DNA of 64,000 bases from positions 12,469,570 to 12,533,569 of the forward strand of contig OZ023186.1 of the NCBI GenBank assembly GCA_963995505.1. Reading direction: 5' to 3'. How positions within the stretch are numbered: position 1 is the stretch's first letter; every line of letters begins with the position of its first letter. The notes under the pieces are model-generated. The model ran no database searches. It was not told the origin of the DNA and worked only from the letters and a program-made list of their open reading frames with translations. Of the stretch, positions 9,516 to 23,125 are shown one piece after another. Source of the DNA: Hypericum androsaemum. Taxonomy: Eukaryota; Streptophyta; Magnoliopsida; Malpighiales; Hypericaceae. The translations under genes were made by a program, and so were the position numbers.

Positions 9516-11011
9516 AACAGAGTAGGACTCCGGAGTCGAACATATTCATGACGGGATTCTCGGGGGCCCAGAAAGTACCTCTCCGTTCCCGCGTACGGGC
9601 CCAAAAGACAGAAGGGTATCCCCACGAGCCCAGATAATTTCTGCATTCCCTATCCATTTGATCACACGCACCTAGGGTTACCCGGTACCCCTTTAAAGCG
9701 ATGCGTATGAACTATAGGGCCCAAAAGGTACATAAATAATCCCGCATGACTGAACAGAACATGACCAGTATATTCACATATTCACATCGAAACTTATACT
9801 CAAATCCGTACAGAATCATAAATAAAAAGACGAAGGTCAGATCCATAAGCGTATACATAATCAACTTATCAAATTCGTATACAAAATATGATCAAATCAG
9901 TTTCCCATGCATCACAAAAATCAGATCCGAACCGAGATCAATCAGATTACATCAGAAACCTAAATTGAGCCATATGTGTTCAGAATCCTAAAACCCTCGA
10001 TCTAAGACTTCCACTTACATCAGCAGCAGATAATTTTCACTGTTAAGAATAATCACTTCACCACAATTAGCAATTCGAGATTATATATAGTACTTACCCA
10101 AATCAACGAAACTCATAGTAGAGGCTAGGAATCTATTTAAATAGTAAATAAATATAGGGCAGAAGCCCATTAACTCACGTAACAGAGCATATCTAAAATT
10201 AGTCCATTAGACAATTACCCATACAGTCTATGAACATGCCAGTACAAAACAAAGACAAGAATCGACTTACTTCAATAATAGCGTCGAACCAATTAGCATA
10301 AATCACTGTACAAATAGTATCGAACCATACTTTAGTACCAATACGAAACCAACCGATTAATTATAACCAATTAATTTATTATTCATGAACATAGAATCTA
10401 AAAATCACGTAAATAATTTTAGGAACAAGAACTTAACCTATAAAATCAAGAATAAACTACGCAGCCTCAAAATTGTATCTAACCTAGGTCAAGCGTCACC
10501 CGATCATTACTTTAGTTATAACGATCTTAGGTATTTTCATTCTATGAAGGAAATCTAAACAGTACAACACCCAATCCATTTAAGCATATAACCGATACCA
10601 AATCCATGTACGTATATAACATCAAAAAATCGGAAATCTATGTAACCAATAGTATAACACAAACAAAACCGACTTACCTTCCTATTTTATTCAAATTTAG
10701 ATTTCTTAAAGTTGACTTGTGCAGACAGTCTTAAACACCTTTAAACAACATCTCCACCGTCCTGAATCTTGCCCATGGTGTTAGGAAAAGAACTCTAAAG
10801 TTTCGTGTCAATCCGACAACATTCCACCATCGGATTTTACAAACAATGACAACTACTCTTGAGACCTACGAATTTTCTCTATTTTCTTCCTCCCTTAGGG
10901 TTTTTCTTTTCTAGCTCCCTTATATAGACAAGCTCTAACCCTAACTTATTCAATTACTATTTGGTCATTTAATTTTATATTATTATCTAAATTAGTTTTA
11001 CGATTCTCACA
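9516..11011 (-). mobile_element. Probable LTR or truncated remnant of a second gypsy-type element
   Basis: This is ordinary, AT-rich complex sequence between two array blocks. Read on the - strand it starts TGTGAGAATCG at 11011. A TATATAA box follows (10920-10926), then a leader-like run including AACCCTAAGGG, and it ends near 9516 after a GC-rich block (9530-9660). This arrangement resembles the long LTRs of plant chromoviruses (the Tekay/Del type), with a short U3 and the TATA box near the 5' end. No CA terminus or target duplication is clear at the left end, and there is no internal coding region, so it is truncated or a solo LTR. The open frame at 9746-9991 has no recognisable domain. Confidence 0.45.
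10920..10926 (-). promoter_or_regulatory. TATA box of the probable LTR
   Basis: TATATAA on the - strand, 85 bp from the proposed LTR start at 11011 and followed by GGGAGC and a pyrimidine-poor leader. Confidence 0.4.
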
Positions 11012-11540
11012 GCAGGCAAAGAGAGAGAATGACTAAGAGATCTATTGTTAGATGTTGAGTTGTGGCCATAACTGATGCTAGTCATCTCTTTATACTGTTA
11101 TAGTCAAGTAACTATGTCTAAAATTTAACTCGGTGTACTCTAATTTGAGTACTTAGAGTTTAAGGAGGCTATTGTCCAAAGTGAATAATCTAGGAACGAG
11201 TCACTGGATAAGGTATTGGGTGAGTCCTGGAAATTCTAGGAAAGAATTTGGACTCTTTGAAACTTAGCTTTGTGCTAGAAGGACACTCGGAAGCTAGTTG
11301 AATAACTAGCTAAAGAACTATCGGTCAACTACAAGTTTAATGTTGATACGTAGGAGGTGCGATTTCTTGGAATTAAAAAAAGAAATATGTCTATCACATT
11401 TGATGATAAAGTCAAAGTTCATAACATTGGAAAATGCAAGCAAAGAGAGAATGGCTAAGAGATCTATTGTTAGATGTTGAGTTATGGCCATAACTGATGC
11501 TAGTCATCTCTTTATACTGTGATAGTCAAACAAGTATGTT
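11012..11540 (+). repeat. 1.25 copies of a 424-bp direct repeat
   Basis: A segment beginning GCAGGCAAAGAGAG at 11012 recurs from 11436 as GCAAGCAAAGAGAG and stays alignable for about 100 bp, to about 11535. It shares the words CTAAGAGATCTATTG and CTGATGCTAGTCATC. The first copy begins exactly where the proposed LTR ends, and the second runs into the decamer array. The intervening 316 bp has no clear gene. A short frame near 11380-11450 reads MSITFDDKVKVHNIGK, vaguely like a retroelement protein, but it is too short to assign. Confidence 0.7.
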
Positions 11541-14540
11541 TATCTTGCCTTATATTTCTTTTTCTTAACTTTTGTTGGCTTATCTTGCCATTTCTTACAT
11601 CATCTTGCTGTTTCTTTCCTTTTCTTGCCTTTTCCTTGCCTTTTCTTACCTTTTCCTTGCCATTTGTTGCCTTATCTTGACTATTCTTGCCATATCCTAC
11701 CTTTTATTTCTTTTCGCACCTTTTCTTCCCTTTCTTGCCTTTTCTTTCCATATCTTGCCTTTTCTTGCATTTTCTTGACTTTTTTTAGGTTATCTTGCCT
11801 TTTCTTTCCTAAACTTGCCTTTTCCTTGCCTTTTCTTACCTGTTCTTGCCTTTCCTTGCCTTTTCCTTGCCTTTTCTGGCCTTTTCTTTCTTTTTCTTGC
11901 CTTTTCCTTGCCCTTTCTTCCCTTATCTTGCCTTTTTTTCCATATCATGCCTTTTCTTGCCTTATCTTACCTTTTCTTACCTTATCATGCCTTTTCTTTC
12001 CATATCTTGCCTTTTCCTGCCTTATCTCGCCTTATCTTTCCTTTTCTTCCTTTGCTTTGCATTATCTTTCTTTTTTATTGCCTTTTCTTTCCTTATCTTA
12101 CCTTAGCTTGCCTTTTCCTTGCCTTTTTTTGCATTATCTTGCCTTTTCTTTCCATATCTTTCCTTTTCCTTACCTTTTCTTGGCATTTCTTACCTTATCT
12201 TGCCTTTTCTTGCCTTATCTTTTCTTATCTTGCCTTTTCTTGCCTTTTCTTTCAATATGTTGCCTTTTCATGCCTTATCTTGCCTTATCTTGCATTTTCT
12301 TGCCTTTTATTGCCTCTTCTTTCCTTATCTTACCTTTTCCTTGCCTTTTCTAGCTTTTTCCTTGTCTTTTCCTTGCCTTTTCTTGCCTTCTCTTGCCTTT
12401 TCTTACCTTATCTTGCCTTCTCTTGCATTATCATGCCTTGTCATGCATTTTCTTTCCTTTTCTTTCCTTATCTTGCCTTTTCCTTCCTTTTTCTTGCCTT
12501 GCCTTTTCTTTCATTTTCTTGCCTTTTCTTGCCATTTCTTGGTTTTTCTTTCCTTTTCTTTCCCTATCTTGCATTTTTGTGCCTTTTCTTGCCTTTTTCT
12601 TGCCTTCTTTTGCATTTTCTTGCCTTTTTATTACCTTTTCTTGCCTTTTCATCCCTTATCTTGCCCTATCTTGCCTTGTCTTGCCTTTTCCTTGACTTGT
12701 CTTGCCTTTTCCTTACCTTTTCTTACCTTATATTGCCTTTTCATGCCTTATCTTGCCTTATCTTACCTTCTTCTTACCTTTTCTTGCCTTATCATGCCTT
12801 TTCTTTCCTTATATTGCATTTTCTTTGCCTTTTCTTGCTTTTTCTTGCCTTTTCTTGCTTTATCTTACCCTTTCTTGGCTTTTCTTGCCTTATCTTGCAT
12901 TTTCAATCCTTATCTTACCTTTTCTTACCTTTTCTTTCCTTTTCTTGCCTTATCTAGCTTTTTCCTGCTTTATCTTGCCTTTTCTTGCCTTATCTTGCCA
13001 TATCTTGCCTTTTCTTGCTTTATATTACCTTATCTTGCCTTTTATTGCCTTTTATTACCTTGTCTTACCTTTCCTTACCTTATCTTGCCTTTTCTTACCT
13101 TTTTTTGCCTTTTCCATGTCTTTCCTTGCCTTATCATGCCTTTTCTTTCCTTAGCTTGACTTTTCTATGCCTTATCTTTCCTTTTCTTGGCTTATCTTGC
13201 CTTTTCTTGCCACATCTTGCCTTTCTTTCCTTATCTTGCCTTTTCTTTCCTTATCATGCCTTTTCTTTCCTTATATTACATTTTCTTTGCCTTATCTTAC
13301 TTTATCTTGCCTTGTCTTGGCTTATCTTACCTTAACTTGCCATTTCTTGCATTTTCTTTGATTTTCTTACCTTTTCTTGTCTTTTCTTGGCTTTTCCTTG
13401 CCGTTTCTTTTCTTAGCTTGCCTTTTCTTTCCAGATCTTGCCTTTTCTTACATTTTCCTTTCCTTTTCTTGGCTTATCTTACCTTATCATGCCTTTTCTT
13501 ACCTTATCTTGTCTTTTCTGGCCTAATCATGCCTTTTCTTTCCATGTCTTGCCTTTTCCTTCCTTATCTTGGCTTATCTTTCCTTTTCTTTCCATATCTT
13601 GCCTTTTCTTACATTTTCCTTTCCTTTTCTTGGCTTATCTTACCTTATCATGCCTTTTCTTACCTTATCTTGCCTTTTCTGGCCTAATCATGCCTTTTCT
13701 TTCCATGTCTTGCCTTTTCCTTCCTTATCTTGCCTTATCTTTATTTTTCTTGCCTTGTCTTGCCTTATATTTCCTTTTCTTTCCTTATCTTACCTTATCT
13801 TTCCTTTTCCTTTCTTTTTCTTGCCTTATCTTGCCTTTGCTTTGTATATCTTGCCTTTTCCTTGCCTTTTCTTGGCTTTTCTTGACTTATCTTGGCTTTT
13901 CTTGACTTATCTTTCCTTATCTTACCTTCTCTTGCCTTATCTTGCCTTTTCTTTCCATATCTTGCCTTTTCTTGCATTCTCAAGCCTTATCTTGCGATTT
14001 ATTGCCTTTTCTTTCCTTTTCTTACCTTTTCCTTGCCTTTTCTTGCCTTTTCCTTGCCTTTTCTTGCCTTATCTTGCCTTTTCTTGCCTTATCATGCCTT
14101 ATCTTGATTTTTCTTGCCTTTTATGTCCTTATCTTACCTTTTCCTTACTTTTTCTTTCCTTTTCTAGCCTTTTCTTGCCTTTTCTTTCCTTTTCTTGCCT
14201 TATCTTGCATTTTGTGAATTTTTTTTCCTTTTTCTTGCTTTTTCTTGCCTTATCTTGCCTTTTTGTGCCTTTTCTTTCATCGTTATTACCTTTTCTTGTC
14301 TTATCCTGCCTTTTCCTGCCTTTTCATGCCTTATCTTGCCTTGTCTTGTATTTTCCTTGCCTTGTCATGCCTTTTCTTTCCTTATCTAATCTTTTCTTTC
14401 CGATTCATGCCTTATCTTACCTTTTCTTGCCTTGTCTTGCCTTCTGCTTACCTTTTCTTGCTTCAACAAGCCTTTTCTTTCCTTATCTTGCCTTTTCTTG
14501 CCTTATCTTGGTTTTTTTTCCTTTTCTTGCCTTATCTTGC

Positions 14541-17500
14541 CCTTTCTTGGCTTTTCTTTTCTTATCTTACCTTTTCTTTCCTTAACTTCCCTTTTCCTTT
14601 CCTTTTCCTGCCTTTACCTTCCTTTTCTTACCTTTTCTTGCCTTATCTAGCCTTTTCTTGGACTTTCAAGCCTTTTCTTTCCTTTTCTTGCCTTTTCTTG
14701 CCTGATCTTACCTTTTCTTGCTTTTTTTGCCATTTTGTCGCCTTTTCTTTTCTGTTCTTGCCTTTACTTGCCCTATTTTACCTTATATTATTTTTTCTTA
14801 CCTTTACCTTGCCTTTTCTTGTATTATCTTACCTTTTCTTTCCTTATCTAGTCTTTTCCTGCCTTTTCTTTCCTTATCTTTCCCTTTCTTACTGTTCTTG
14901 TCTTATCTTGCCTTTTCTTTCCTTATCTTGCCTTTTCCTACCTTTTCTTTCCTTTTCTAGGCTTATCTAGCCTTTTCTTGCCTGTTCTTTCCTTTTCTTA
15001 CCTTATCTTGCCTTTTATTGCCTTCTCTTTTCTTATTTTGCTTTTTCCTTGCATTTTCTTACCTTTTCCTCTCCTTTTTTGGCCTTTTCTTGCCTTATCT
15101 GGACTTTGCTCGCCTTATTTTGCCTTGTCTTTCCTTTTCTTGCCTTATCTTGACTTTTCTTGCCTTTTCTTGCCTTATCTTGCCTTCTCTTTCCTTATCT
15201 TGCCTTTTCCTTCCTTTTCTTTCTTTATCTTGGCTTTTCTTTTAGTTTCTTGGCTTTTCTTTCCTTATCTTGCATTTTCCTCATCTTTTCTTACCTTATC
15301 ATGCCTTTTCTTCCCTTATCTTGCCTTTTCCTACCTTTTGTTTCCTTATCTTGCATTTTTTTCCTTTTCTTGCCTTATCTTGCATTTTCTTTCCTTCTCT
15401 TTCCTTATCTTGCCTTCTCTTTCCTTTTCTTACCTTTTCTTCCCTTTTCTTGCCTTTTCCTTGCCGTTTCTTGCCTTATCTTGCCTTTTCTTTCCATTTC
15501 CTGCCTTTTTGCAACTTATCATGCCTTTTCTTTTAATATCTTGCCTTGTCTTACCTTATCTCGCCTTTTATTGCTTTTTCTTTCATTATCTTACCTTATC
15601 TTGTCTTTTCCTTCCTTTTCCTACCTTATCTTGCCTTTTCATGCCTTTTCTTTTCTTATCTTACCTTTTCCTTGCATTTTCTTACATTTTCTTGCCTTGT
15701 CTTGTCTTTTCTTCCCTTATCATGCCTTATCTTGCTTTTTCTTGCCTTATCTTGCCTTATCTTGCATTTTTGTGCCTTTTTTCATTTTCCTTGCCTTCTC
15801 TTGCCTTATCTTTCCTTATCTTGCCTATTCGTGCCTTCTCTTGCCTTTTTATGCCTTATCTAGCATTTTCTTGCCTTGTATCGCCTTTTCTAGCCTTTTC
15901 TTGCATTGTCATGCCTTTTCTTTCTTTTTCTTATCTTTTCCTTGCCTTTTCTTGCCTTATCTTTCTTTTTCTTCGCTTTTCTTGCCTTTTCCTTTTCTTT
16001 TCTTTCCTTATCTTGTATATTCGTACCTTTTCTTGCCTTTTTTTGCCTTATCTTTCCTTTTCTTTGCTTTTCTGGTCTTATGTTGCCTTTTCTCGCCTTA
16101 TCTTGCCTTTTCTTTCCTTATCTTGCCTTTTCCTTGCTTTTTCTTGCCTTTTCCTGGCCTTTTATTACCTTTTCTTTCTTTTTCTTGCCTTTTCTTGCCT
16201 TTTCTTGCCTTATCTTACTTTTTATTGCCCTTTCTTTCCTTACCTAGCTTTTTCTTGGCCTTTTCTTTCCTTTTCCTTGCCTTTTTTTTGCTTTTCATGC
16301 CTTATCTTGCCTTTTCTTTCCTTATCTTGCCTTATCTTGGTTTTTCTTGCCTTATCTTAACTTTTCTTGCTTTATCTTGCCTTTTCTTTCCTTATCATCC
16401 CATTTCCTCACCTTTTCTTGCCTTTTCTTACCTTTTCTGTCCTTTTCTTACCTTTCCTGTCCTTTTCCTTGCCATTTCTTGCCTTTCCTTGCCTTATCAA
16501 ACCTTATCTTACTTTTTCTTGCCTTATCTTTCCATATCTTGCCTCATCCTTGCCTTTTCTTGTCTTTTTCTTGCCTTTTCTTGCCTTTTCGTGCCTCATC
16601 TTGCCTTTTCTTTCATTTTCATGACTTATCTTGCCTTTTCTTGCCTGGTCTTACATTTTTCTTGCCCTTCCTTGCCTTATCATGCCCTTTCTTTTCTTAT
16701 CTTGCCTTCTCCTTGCCTTTTCTTGCCATATCTTGCCTTATCTTGCCTTTTCTTGCCTTATCTTGCCATTTCTTGCCTTTTCTTGGTTTTCTTGCCTTAT
16801 CTATCCTTTTCGTGCCTTTTCTTGCCTTATCCTGTCCTTTTTTTCCTTTTCATGCCTTATCTTGCCTTGTCTTGCCTTTTCCTTTCCTTTTCTTGCCTTA
16901 TCATTCCTTTTCTTTCCTTATCTTTCCTTTTCCTTGCCTTTTCTTGCCTTATCTTTCTTTTTCTTTCCTTTCCTTGCCTGATCTTGCCTTTTGTTACCTT
17001 TTCCTTACCTTTTCTTGCCTTATCTTACCTTTTCTACACTAATCTTCCCTTTTATTTCCTTATCTTGCCTTTTCTTTCCTTTTCATGCCTTTTCTTGCCT
17101 TTTCTTGCCATATCTTACCTTTTTTTTCCATATCTTGCTTTTTCGCACCTTTTCTTGCCTTATCATGCCTTTTCTTTCCATATCATGCCTTTTCTTGCCT
17201 TATCCTGCCTTATATTTCATTTTCTTGCCTTGTCTTGCCTTATCTTGCCTTTTATTACCTTTTCTTTCCTTATCTTACCTTATTTTGCCTTTTCCTTTCT
17301 TTTCTTGCCTTATCTTGCCTTTTCTTTCCCTAACTTGCCTTTTCCTTGCCTTTTCTTGACTTATCTTTCCTTATATTGCCTTTTCTTGCCTTATCTTGCC
17401 TTTTCTTTCCATATCTTGCCTTTTCTTGCCTTATATTGAAGGATCCTGCCTTTTCTTGCCTTATCTTGAAGAATCTTGACTTTTATATCCTTCTCTCGCC

Positions 17501-18828
17501 TAATCTTGACTTTTATTGCCTTTTCTTTCCTTATCTTACCTTTTCCTTGCCTTTTCTTGCCTTTTCCTTGCCTTTTCTTGCATTATCTTGCCTTTTCCTA
17601 CCTTATTATGCCTTATCTTAATTTTTCTTGCCTTATCTTTCCTTATATTTCCTTGTCCTCGCCTTTTCTTGCCTGATCTTACCTTTTCTTCCCATATCTT
17701 GCCTTATCTTGCCTTTTCCTTGCCATTTCTTGCCTTTTTCTTGCCTTCTCTTAACTTTTCATGCCTTTTCTTGCATTTTCATGCCTTATCTTGCTTTTTC
17801 TTGCCCTGTCTTACCTTTTCCTTCCCCTTTCTTGCCTTATCATGCCTTTTCTTTCCTTATCTTGCCTTTTGCTTGTCTTTTCTTGCCTTTTCATGCCTTA
17901 TATTGCCTTTTCTTGCCTTTGTCATACCTTTTTCTTGCCTTTTCTTGCCTTATCATGCCTTTTCTTTCATTATCTTGCCTTTTCCTTACCTTTTCTTGCC
18001 TTATATTTCTTTTTCTTGCCTTTTCTTGCCTTATCACGCCTTTTGTTTCCTTAATTTGGCATTTCCTTGCCTTTTCTTGCCTTATCTTGCTTTTTCTTGC
18101 CTTTTCTTGCCTTATCTTACTTTTTCTTGCCTTTTCTTGCCTTATCTTGCCTTTTCATGCCTTTTCTTTCCGTATCTTTCCTTTTCATGCCTTTTCATTG
18201 CCCTTTCTTTCCTTATCTTGCTTTTTTTGCCTTTTATTGCCTTGTCTTGGCTTTTCCTTTTCTTTTCTTGCCTTATCATGTCATTTCTTTCCTTATCTTC
18301 CCTTTTCCTTGTTTTTTCTTGGCTTATCTTACTTTTTCTTGCCTTTCCTTGCCTTATCTTGCCTTTTCTTCGCTTTTTTTACCTTATCTTATCTTTTCCT
18401 GCCTTATCTTGCTTTTTCTTTCCTCATCTAGCATTTTCATTGCCTTTTCTTGCCTTTTCTTTCCTTTTCTTCCCTTGTCTTGCTTTTTATTCCCTTTTCT
18501 TTCCTTAGGTTGCTTTTTCCTTGCCTTTTCTTTCCTTTTCCATGCCTTTTCTTGCCTTATTTTGACTTTTCATGCCTTATCTGTCCTTTTCTTGCCATTT
18601 GGTTGCCATTTCTTTCTTTTTCTTTCTTTTTCTTTCAATTTCTTACCTTAGCTTGACTTTTTTTTCCTTTTCTTGCCTTTTCTTGGCTTATCTTCCCTAT
18701 TCTTGCCTTTTATTAGCTTTTCTTGCCTTTTCTTTCCTTATCTTTTCTTTTCCTTGCCTTTTCTTTCCTTTTCTTGCCTTATATTGCCTCATCTTGCCTT
18801 TTTCTTGCCTTTTTTTACATTTTCTTGC
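14541..18828 (+). repeat. Higher-order unit 1 (4288 bp)
   Basis: This starts at CCTTTCTTGGCTTTTC and ends before the next occurrence of that junction at 18829. It is the first of three tandem near-identical blocks of decamer array. Rare words such as TCTGGACTTTGCTCGCC mark the same internal positions in all three (about 15100, 19380 and 23685). Compared with unit 2, it has one extra decamer near 14695. Confidence 0.93.
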
Positions 18829-21800
18829 CCTTTCTTGGCTTTTCTTTTCTTATCTTACCTTTTCTTTCCTTAACTTCCCTTTTCCTTTTCCTTTTCCTGC
18901 CTTTACCTTCCTTTTCTTACCTTTTCTTGCCTTATCTAGCCTTTTCTTGGACTTTCAAGCCTTTTCTTTCCTTTTCTTGCCTGATTTTACCTTTTCTTGC
19001 TTTTTTTGCCATTTTGTCGCCTTTTCTTTTCTGTTCTTGCCTTTACTTGCCCTATTTTACCTTATATTATTTTTTCTTACCTTTACCTTGCCTTTTCTTG
19101 TATTATCTTACCTTTTCTTTCCTTATCTAGTCTTTTCCTGCCTTTTCTTTCCTTATCTTTCCCTTTCTTACTGTTCTTGTCTTATCTTGCCTTTTCTTTC
19201 CTTATCTTGCCTTTTCCTACCTTTTCTTTCCTTTTCTAGGCTTATCTAGCCTTTTCTTGCCTGTTCTTTCCTTTTCTTACCTTATCTTGCCTTTTATTGC
19301 CTTCTCTTTTCTTATTTTGCTTTTTCCTTGCATTTTCTTACCTTTTCCTCTCCTTTTTTGGCCTTTTCTTGCCTTATCTGGACTTTGCTCGCCTTATTTT
19401 GCCTTGTCTTTCCTTTTCTTGCCTTATCTTGACTTTTCTTGCCTTTTCTTGCCTTATCTTGCCTTCTCTTTCCTTATCTTGCCTTTTCCTTCCTTTTCTT
19501 TCTTTATCTTGGCTTTTCTTTTAGTTTCTTGGCTTTTCTTTCCTTATCTTGCATTTTCCTCATCTTTTCTTACCTTATCATGCCTTTTCTTCCCTTATCT
19601 TGCCTTTTCCTACCTTTTGTTTCCTTATCTTGCATTTTTTTCCTTTTCTTGCCTTATCTTGCATTTTCTTTCCTTCTCTTTCCTTATCTTGCCTTCTCTT
19701 TCCTTTTCTTACCTTTTCTTCCCTTTTCTTGCCTTTTCCTTGCCGTTTCTTGCCTTATCTTGCCTTTTCTTTCCATTTCCTGCCTTTTTGCAACTTATCA
19801 TGCCTTTTCTTTTAATATCTTGCCTTGTCTTACCTTATCTCGCCTTTTATTGCTTTTTCTTTCATTATCTTACCTTATCTTGTCTTTTCCTTCCTTTTCC
19901 TACCTTATCTTGCCTTTTCATGCCTTTTCTTTTCTTATCTTACCTTTTCCTTGCATTTTCTTACATTTTCTTGCCTTGTCTTGTCTTTTCTTCCCTTATC
20001 ATGCCTTATCTTGCTTTTTCTTGCCTTATCTTGCCTTATCTTGCATTTTTGTGCCTTTTTTCATTTTCCTTGCCTTCTCTTGCCTTATCTTTCCTTATCT
20101 TGCCTATTCGTGCCTTCTCTTGCCTTTTTATGCCTTATCTAGCATTTTCTTGCCTTGTATCGCCTTTTCTAGCCTTTTCTTGCATTATCATGCCTTTTCT
20201 TTCTTTTTCTTATCTTTTCCTTGCCTTTTCTTGCCTTATCTTTCTTTTTCTTCGCTTTTCTTGCCTTTTCCTTTTCTTTTCTTTCCTTATCTTGTATATT
20301 CGTACATTTTCTTGCCTTTTTTTGCCTTATCTTTCCTTTTCTTTGCTTTTCTGGTCTTATGTTGCCTTTTCTCGCCTTATCTTGCCTTTTCTTTCCTTAT
20401 CTTGCCTTTTCCTTGCTTTTTCTTGCCTTTTCCTGGCCTTTTATTACCTTTTCTTTCTTTTTCTTGCCTTTTCTTGCCTTTTCTTGCCTTATCTTACTTT
20501 TTATTGCCCTTTCTTTCCTTACCTAGCTTTTTCTTGGCCTTTTCTTTCCTTTTCCTTGCCTTTTTTTGCTTTTCATGCCTTATCTTGCCTTTTCTTTCCT
20601 TATCTTGCCTTATCTTGGTTTTTCTTGCCTTATCTTAACTTTTCTTGCTTTATCTTGCCTTTTCTTTCCTTATCATCCCATTTCCTCACCTTTTCTTGCC
20701 TTTTCTTACCTTTTCTGTCCTTTTCTTACCTTTCCTGTCCTTTTCCTTGCCATTTCTTGCCTTTCCTTGCCTTATCAAACCTTATCTTACTTTTTCTTGC
20801 CTTATCTTTCCATATCTTGCCTCATCCTTGCCTTTTCTTGTCTTTTTCTTGCCTTTTCTTGCCTTTTCGTGCCTCATCTTGCCTTTTCTTTCATTTTCAT
20901 GACTTATCTTGCCTTTTCTTGCCTGGTCTTACATTTTTCTTGCCCTTCCTTGCCTTATCATGCCCTTTCTTTTCTTATCTTGCCTTCTCCTTGCCTTTTC
21001 TTGCCATATCTTGCCTTATCTTGCCTTTTCTTGCCTTATCTTGCCATTTCTTGCCTTTTCTTGGTTTTCTTGCCTTATCTATCCTTTTCGTGCCTTTTCT
21101 TGCCTTATCCTATCCTTTTTTTCCTTTTCATGCCTTATCTTGCCTTTTCTTGCCTTGTCTTGCCTTTTCCTTTCCTTTTCTTGCCTTATCATTCCTTTTC
21201 TTTCCTTATCTTTCCTTTTCCTTGCCTTTTCTTGCCTTATCTTTCTTTTTCTTTCCTTTCCTTGCCTGATCTTGCCTTTTGTTACCTTTTCCTTACCTTT
21301 TCTTGCCTTATCTTACCTTTTCTACACTAATCTTCCCTTTTATTTCCTTATCTTGCCTTTTCTTTCCTTTTCATGCCTTTTCTTGCCTTTTCTTGCCATA
21401 TCTTACCTTTTTTTCCATATCTTGCTTTTTCGCACCTTTTCTTGCCTTATCATGCCTTTTCTTTCCATATCATGCCCTTTCTTGCCTTATCCTGCCTTAT
21501 ATTTCCTTTTCTTGCCTTGTCTTGCCTTATCTTGCCTTTTATTACCTTTTCTTTCCTTATCTTACCTTATTTTGCCTTTTCCTTTCTTTTCTTGCCTTAT
21601 CTTGCCTTTTCTTTCCCTAACTTGCCTTTTCCTTGCCTTTTCTTGACTTATCTTTCCTTATATTGCCTTTTCTTGCCTTATCTTGCCTTTTCTTTCCATA
21701 TCTTGCCTTTTCTTGCCTTATATTGAAGGATCCTGCCTTTTCTTGCCTTATCTTGAAGAATCTTGACTTTTATATCCTTTTCTCGCCTAATCTTGACTTT

Positions 21801-23125
21801 TATTGCCTTTTCTTTCCTTATCTTACCTTTTCCTTGCCTTTTCTTGCCTTTTCCTTGCCTTTTCTTGCATTATCTTGCCTTTTCCTACCTTATTATGCCT
21901 TATCTTAATTTTTCTTGCCTTATCTTTCCTTATATTTCCTTGTCCTCGCCTTTTCTTGCCTGATCTTACCTTTTCTTCCCATATCTTGCCTTATCTTGCC
22001 TTTTCCTTGCCATTTCTTGCCTTTTTCTTGCCTTCTCTTAACTTTTCAGGCCTTTTCTTGCATTTTCATGCCTTATCTTGCTTTTTCTTGCCCTGTCTTA
22101 CCTTTTCCTTCCCCTTTCTTGCCTTATCATGCCTTTTCTTTCCTTATCTTGCCTTTTGCTTGTCTTTTCTTGCCTTTTCATGCCTTATATTGCCTTTTCT
22201 TGCCTTTGTCATACCTTTTTCTTGCCTTTTCTTGCCTTATCATGCCTTTTCTTTCATTATCTTGCCTTTTCCTTACCTTTTCTTGCCTTATATTTCTTTT
22301 TCTTGCCTTTTCTTGCCTTATCACGCCTTTTGTTTCCTTAATTTGGCTTTTCCTTGCCTTTTCTTGCCTTATCTTGCTTTTTCTTGCCTTTTCTTGCCTT
22401 ATCTTACTTTTTCTTGCCTTTTCTTGCCTTATCTTGCCTTTTCATGCCTTTTCTTTCCGTATCTTTCCTTTTCATGCCTTTTCATTGCCCTTTCTTTCCT
22501 TATCTTGCTTTTTTTGCCTTTTATTGCCTTGTCTTGGCTTTTCCTTTTCTTTTCTTGCCTTATCATGTCGTTTCTTTCCTTATCTTCCCTTTTCCTTGTT
22601 TTTTCTTGGCTTATCTTACTTTTTCTTGCCTTTCCTTGCCTTATCTTGCCTTTTCTTCGCTTTTTTTACCTTATCTTATCTTTTCCTGCCTTATCTTGCT
22701 TTTTCTTTCCTTATCTAGCATTTTCATTGCCTTTTCTTGCCTTTTCTTTCCTTTTCTTCCCTTGTCTTGCTTTTTATTCCCTTTTCTTTCCTTAGGTTGC
22801 TTTTTCCTTGCCTTTTCTTTCCTTTTCCATGCCTTTTCTTGCCTTATTTTGACTTTTCATGCCTTATCTGTCCTTTTCTTGCCATTTGGTTGCCATTTCT
22901 TTCTTTTTCTTTCTTTTTCTTTCATTTTCTTACCTTAGCTTGACTTTTTTTTCCTTTTCTTGCCTTTTCTTGCCTTTTCTTGGCTTATCTTCCCTATTCT
23001 TGCCTTTTATTAGCTTTTCTTGCCTTTTCTTTCCTTATCTTTTCTTTTCCTTGCCTTTTCTTTCCTTTTCTTGCCTTATATTGCCTCATCTTGCCTTTTT
23101 CTTGCCTTTTTTTACATTTTCTTGC
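18829..23125 (+). repeat. Higher-order unit 2 (4297 bp)
   Basis: The second tandem copy. Over about 1.3 kb from 19257 I found only a few differences from unit 1: single substitutions and a T-run of 7 instead of 8 near 20567. A 10-bp monomer is missing near 18980. Differences of exactly one monomer point to slippage. Confidence 0.93.

Noticed and set aside
9746..9991. 81-codon frame in the complex block 9516-11540
   Set aside because: AT-rich, low-information sequence inside the probable LTR, with no domain and no homologous neighbour.
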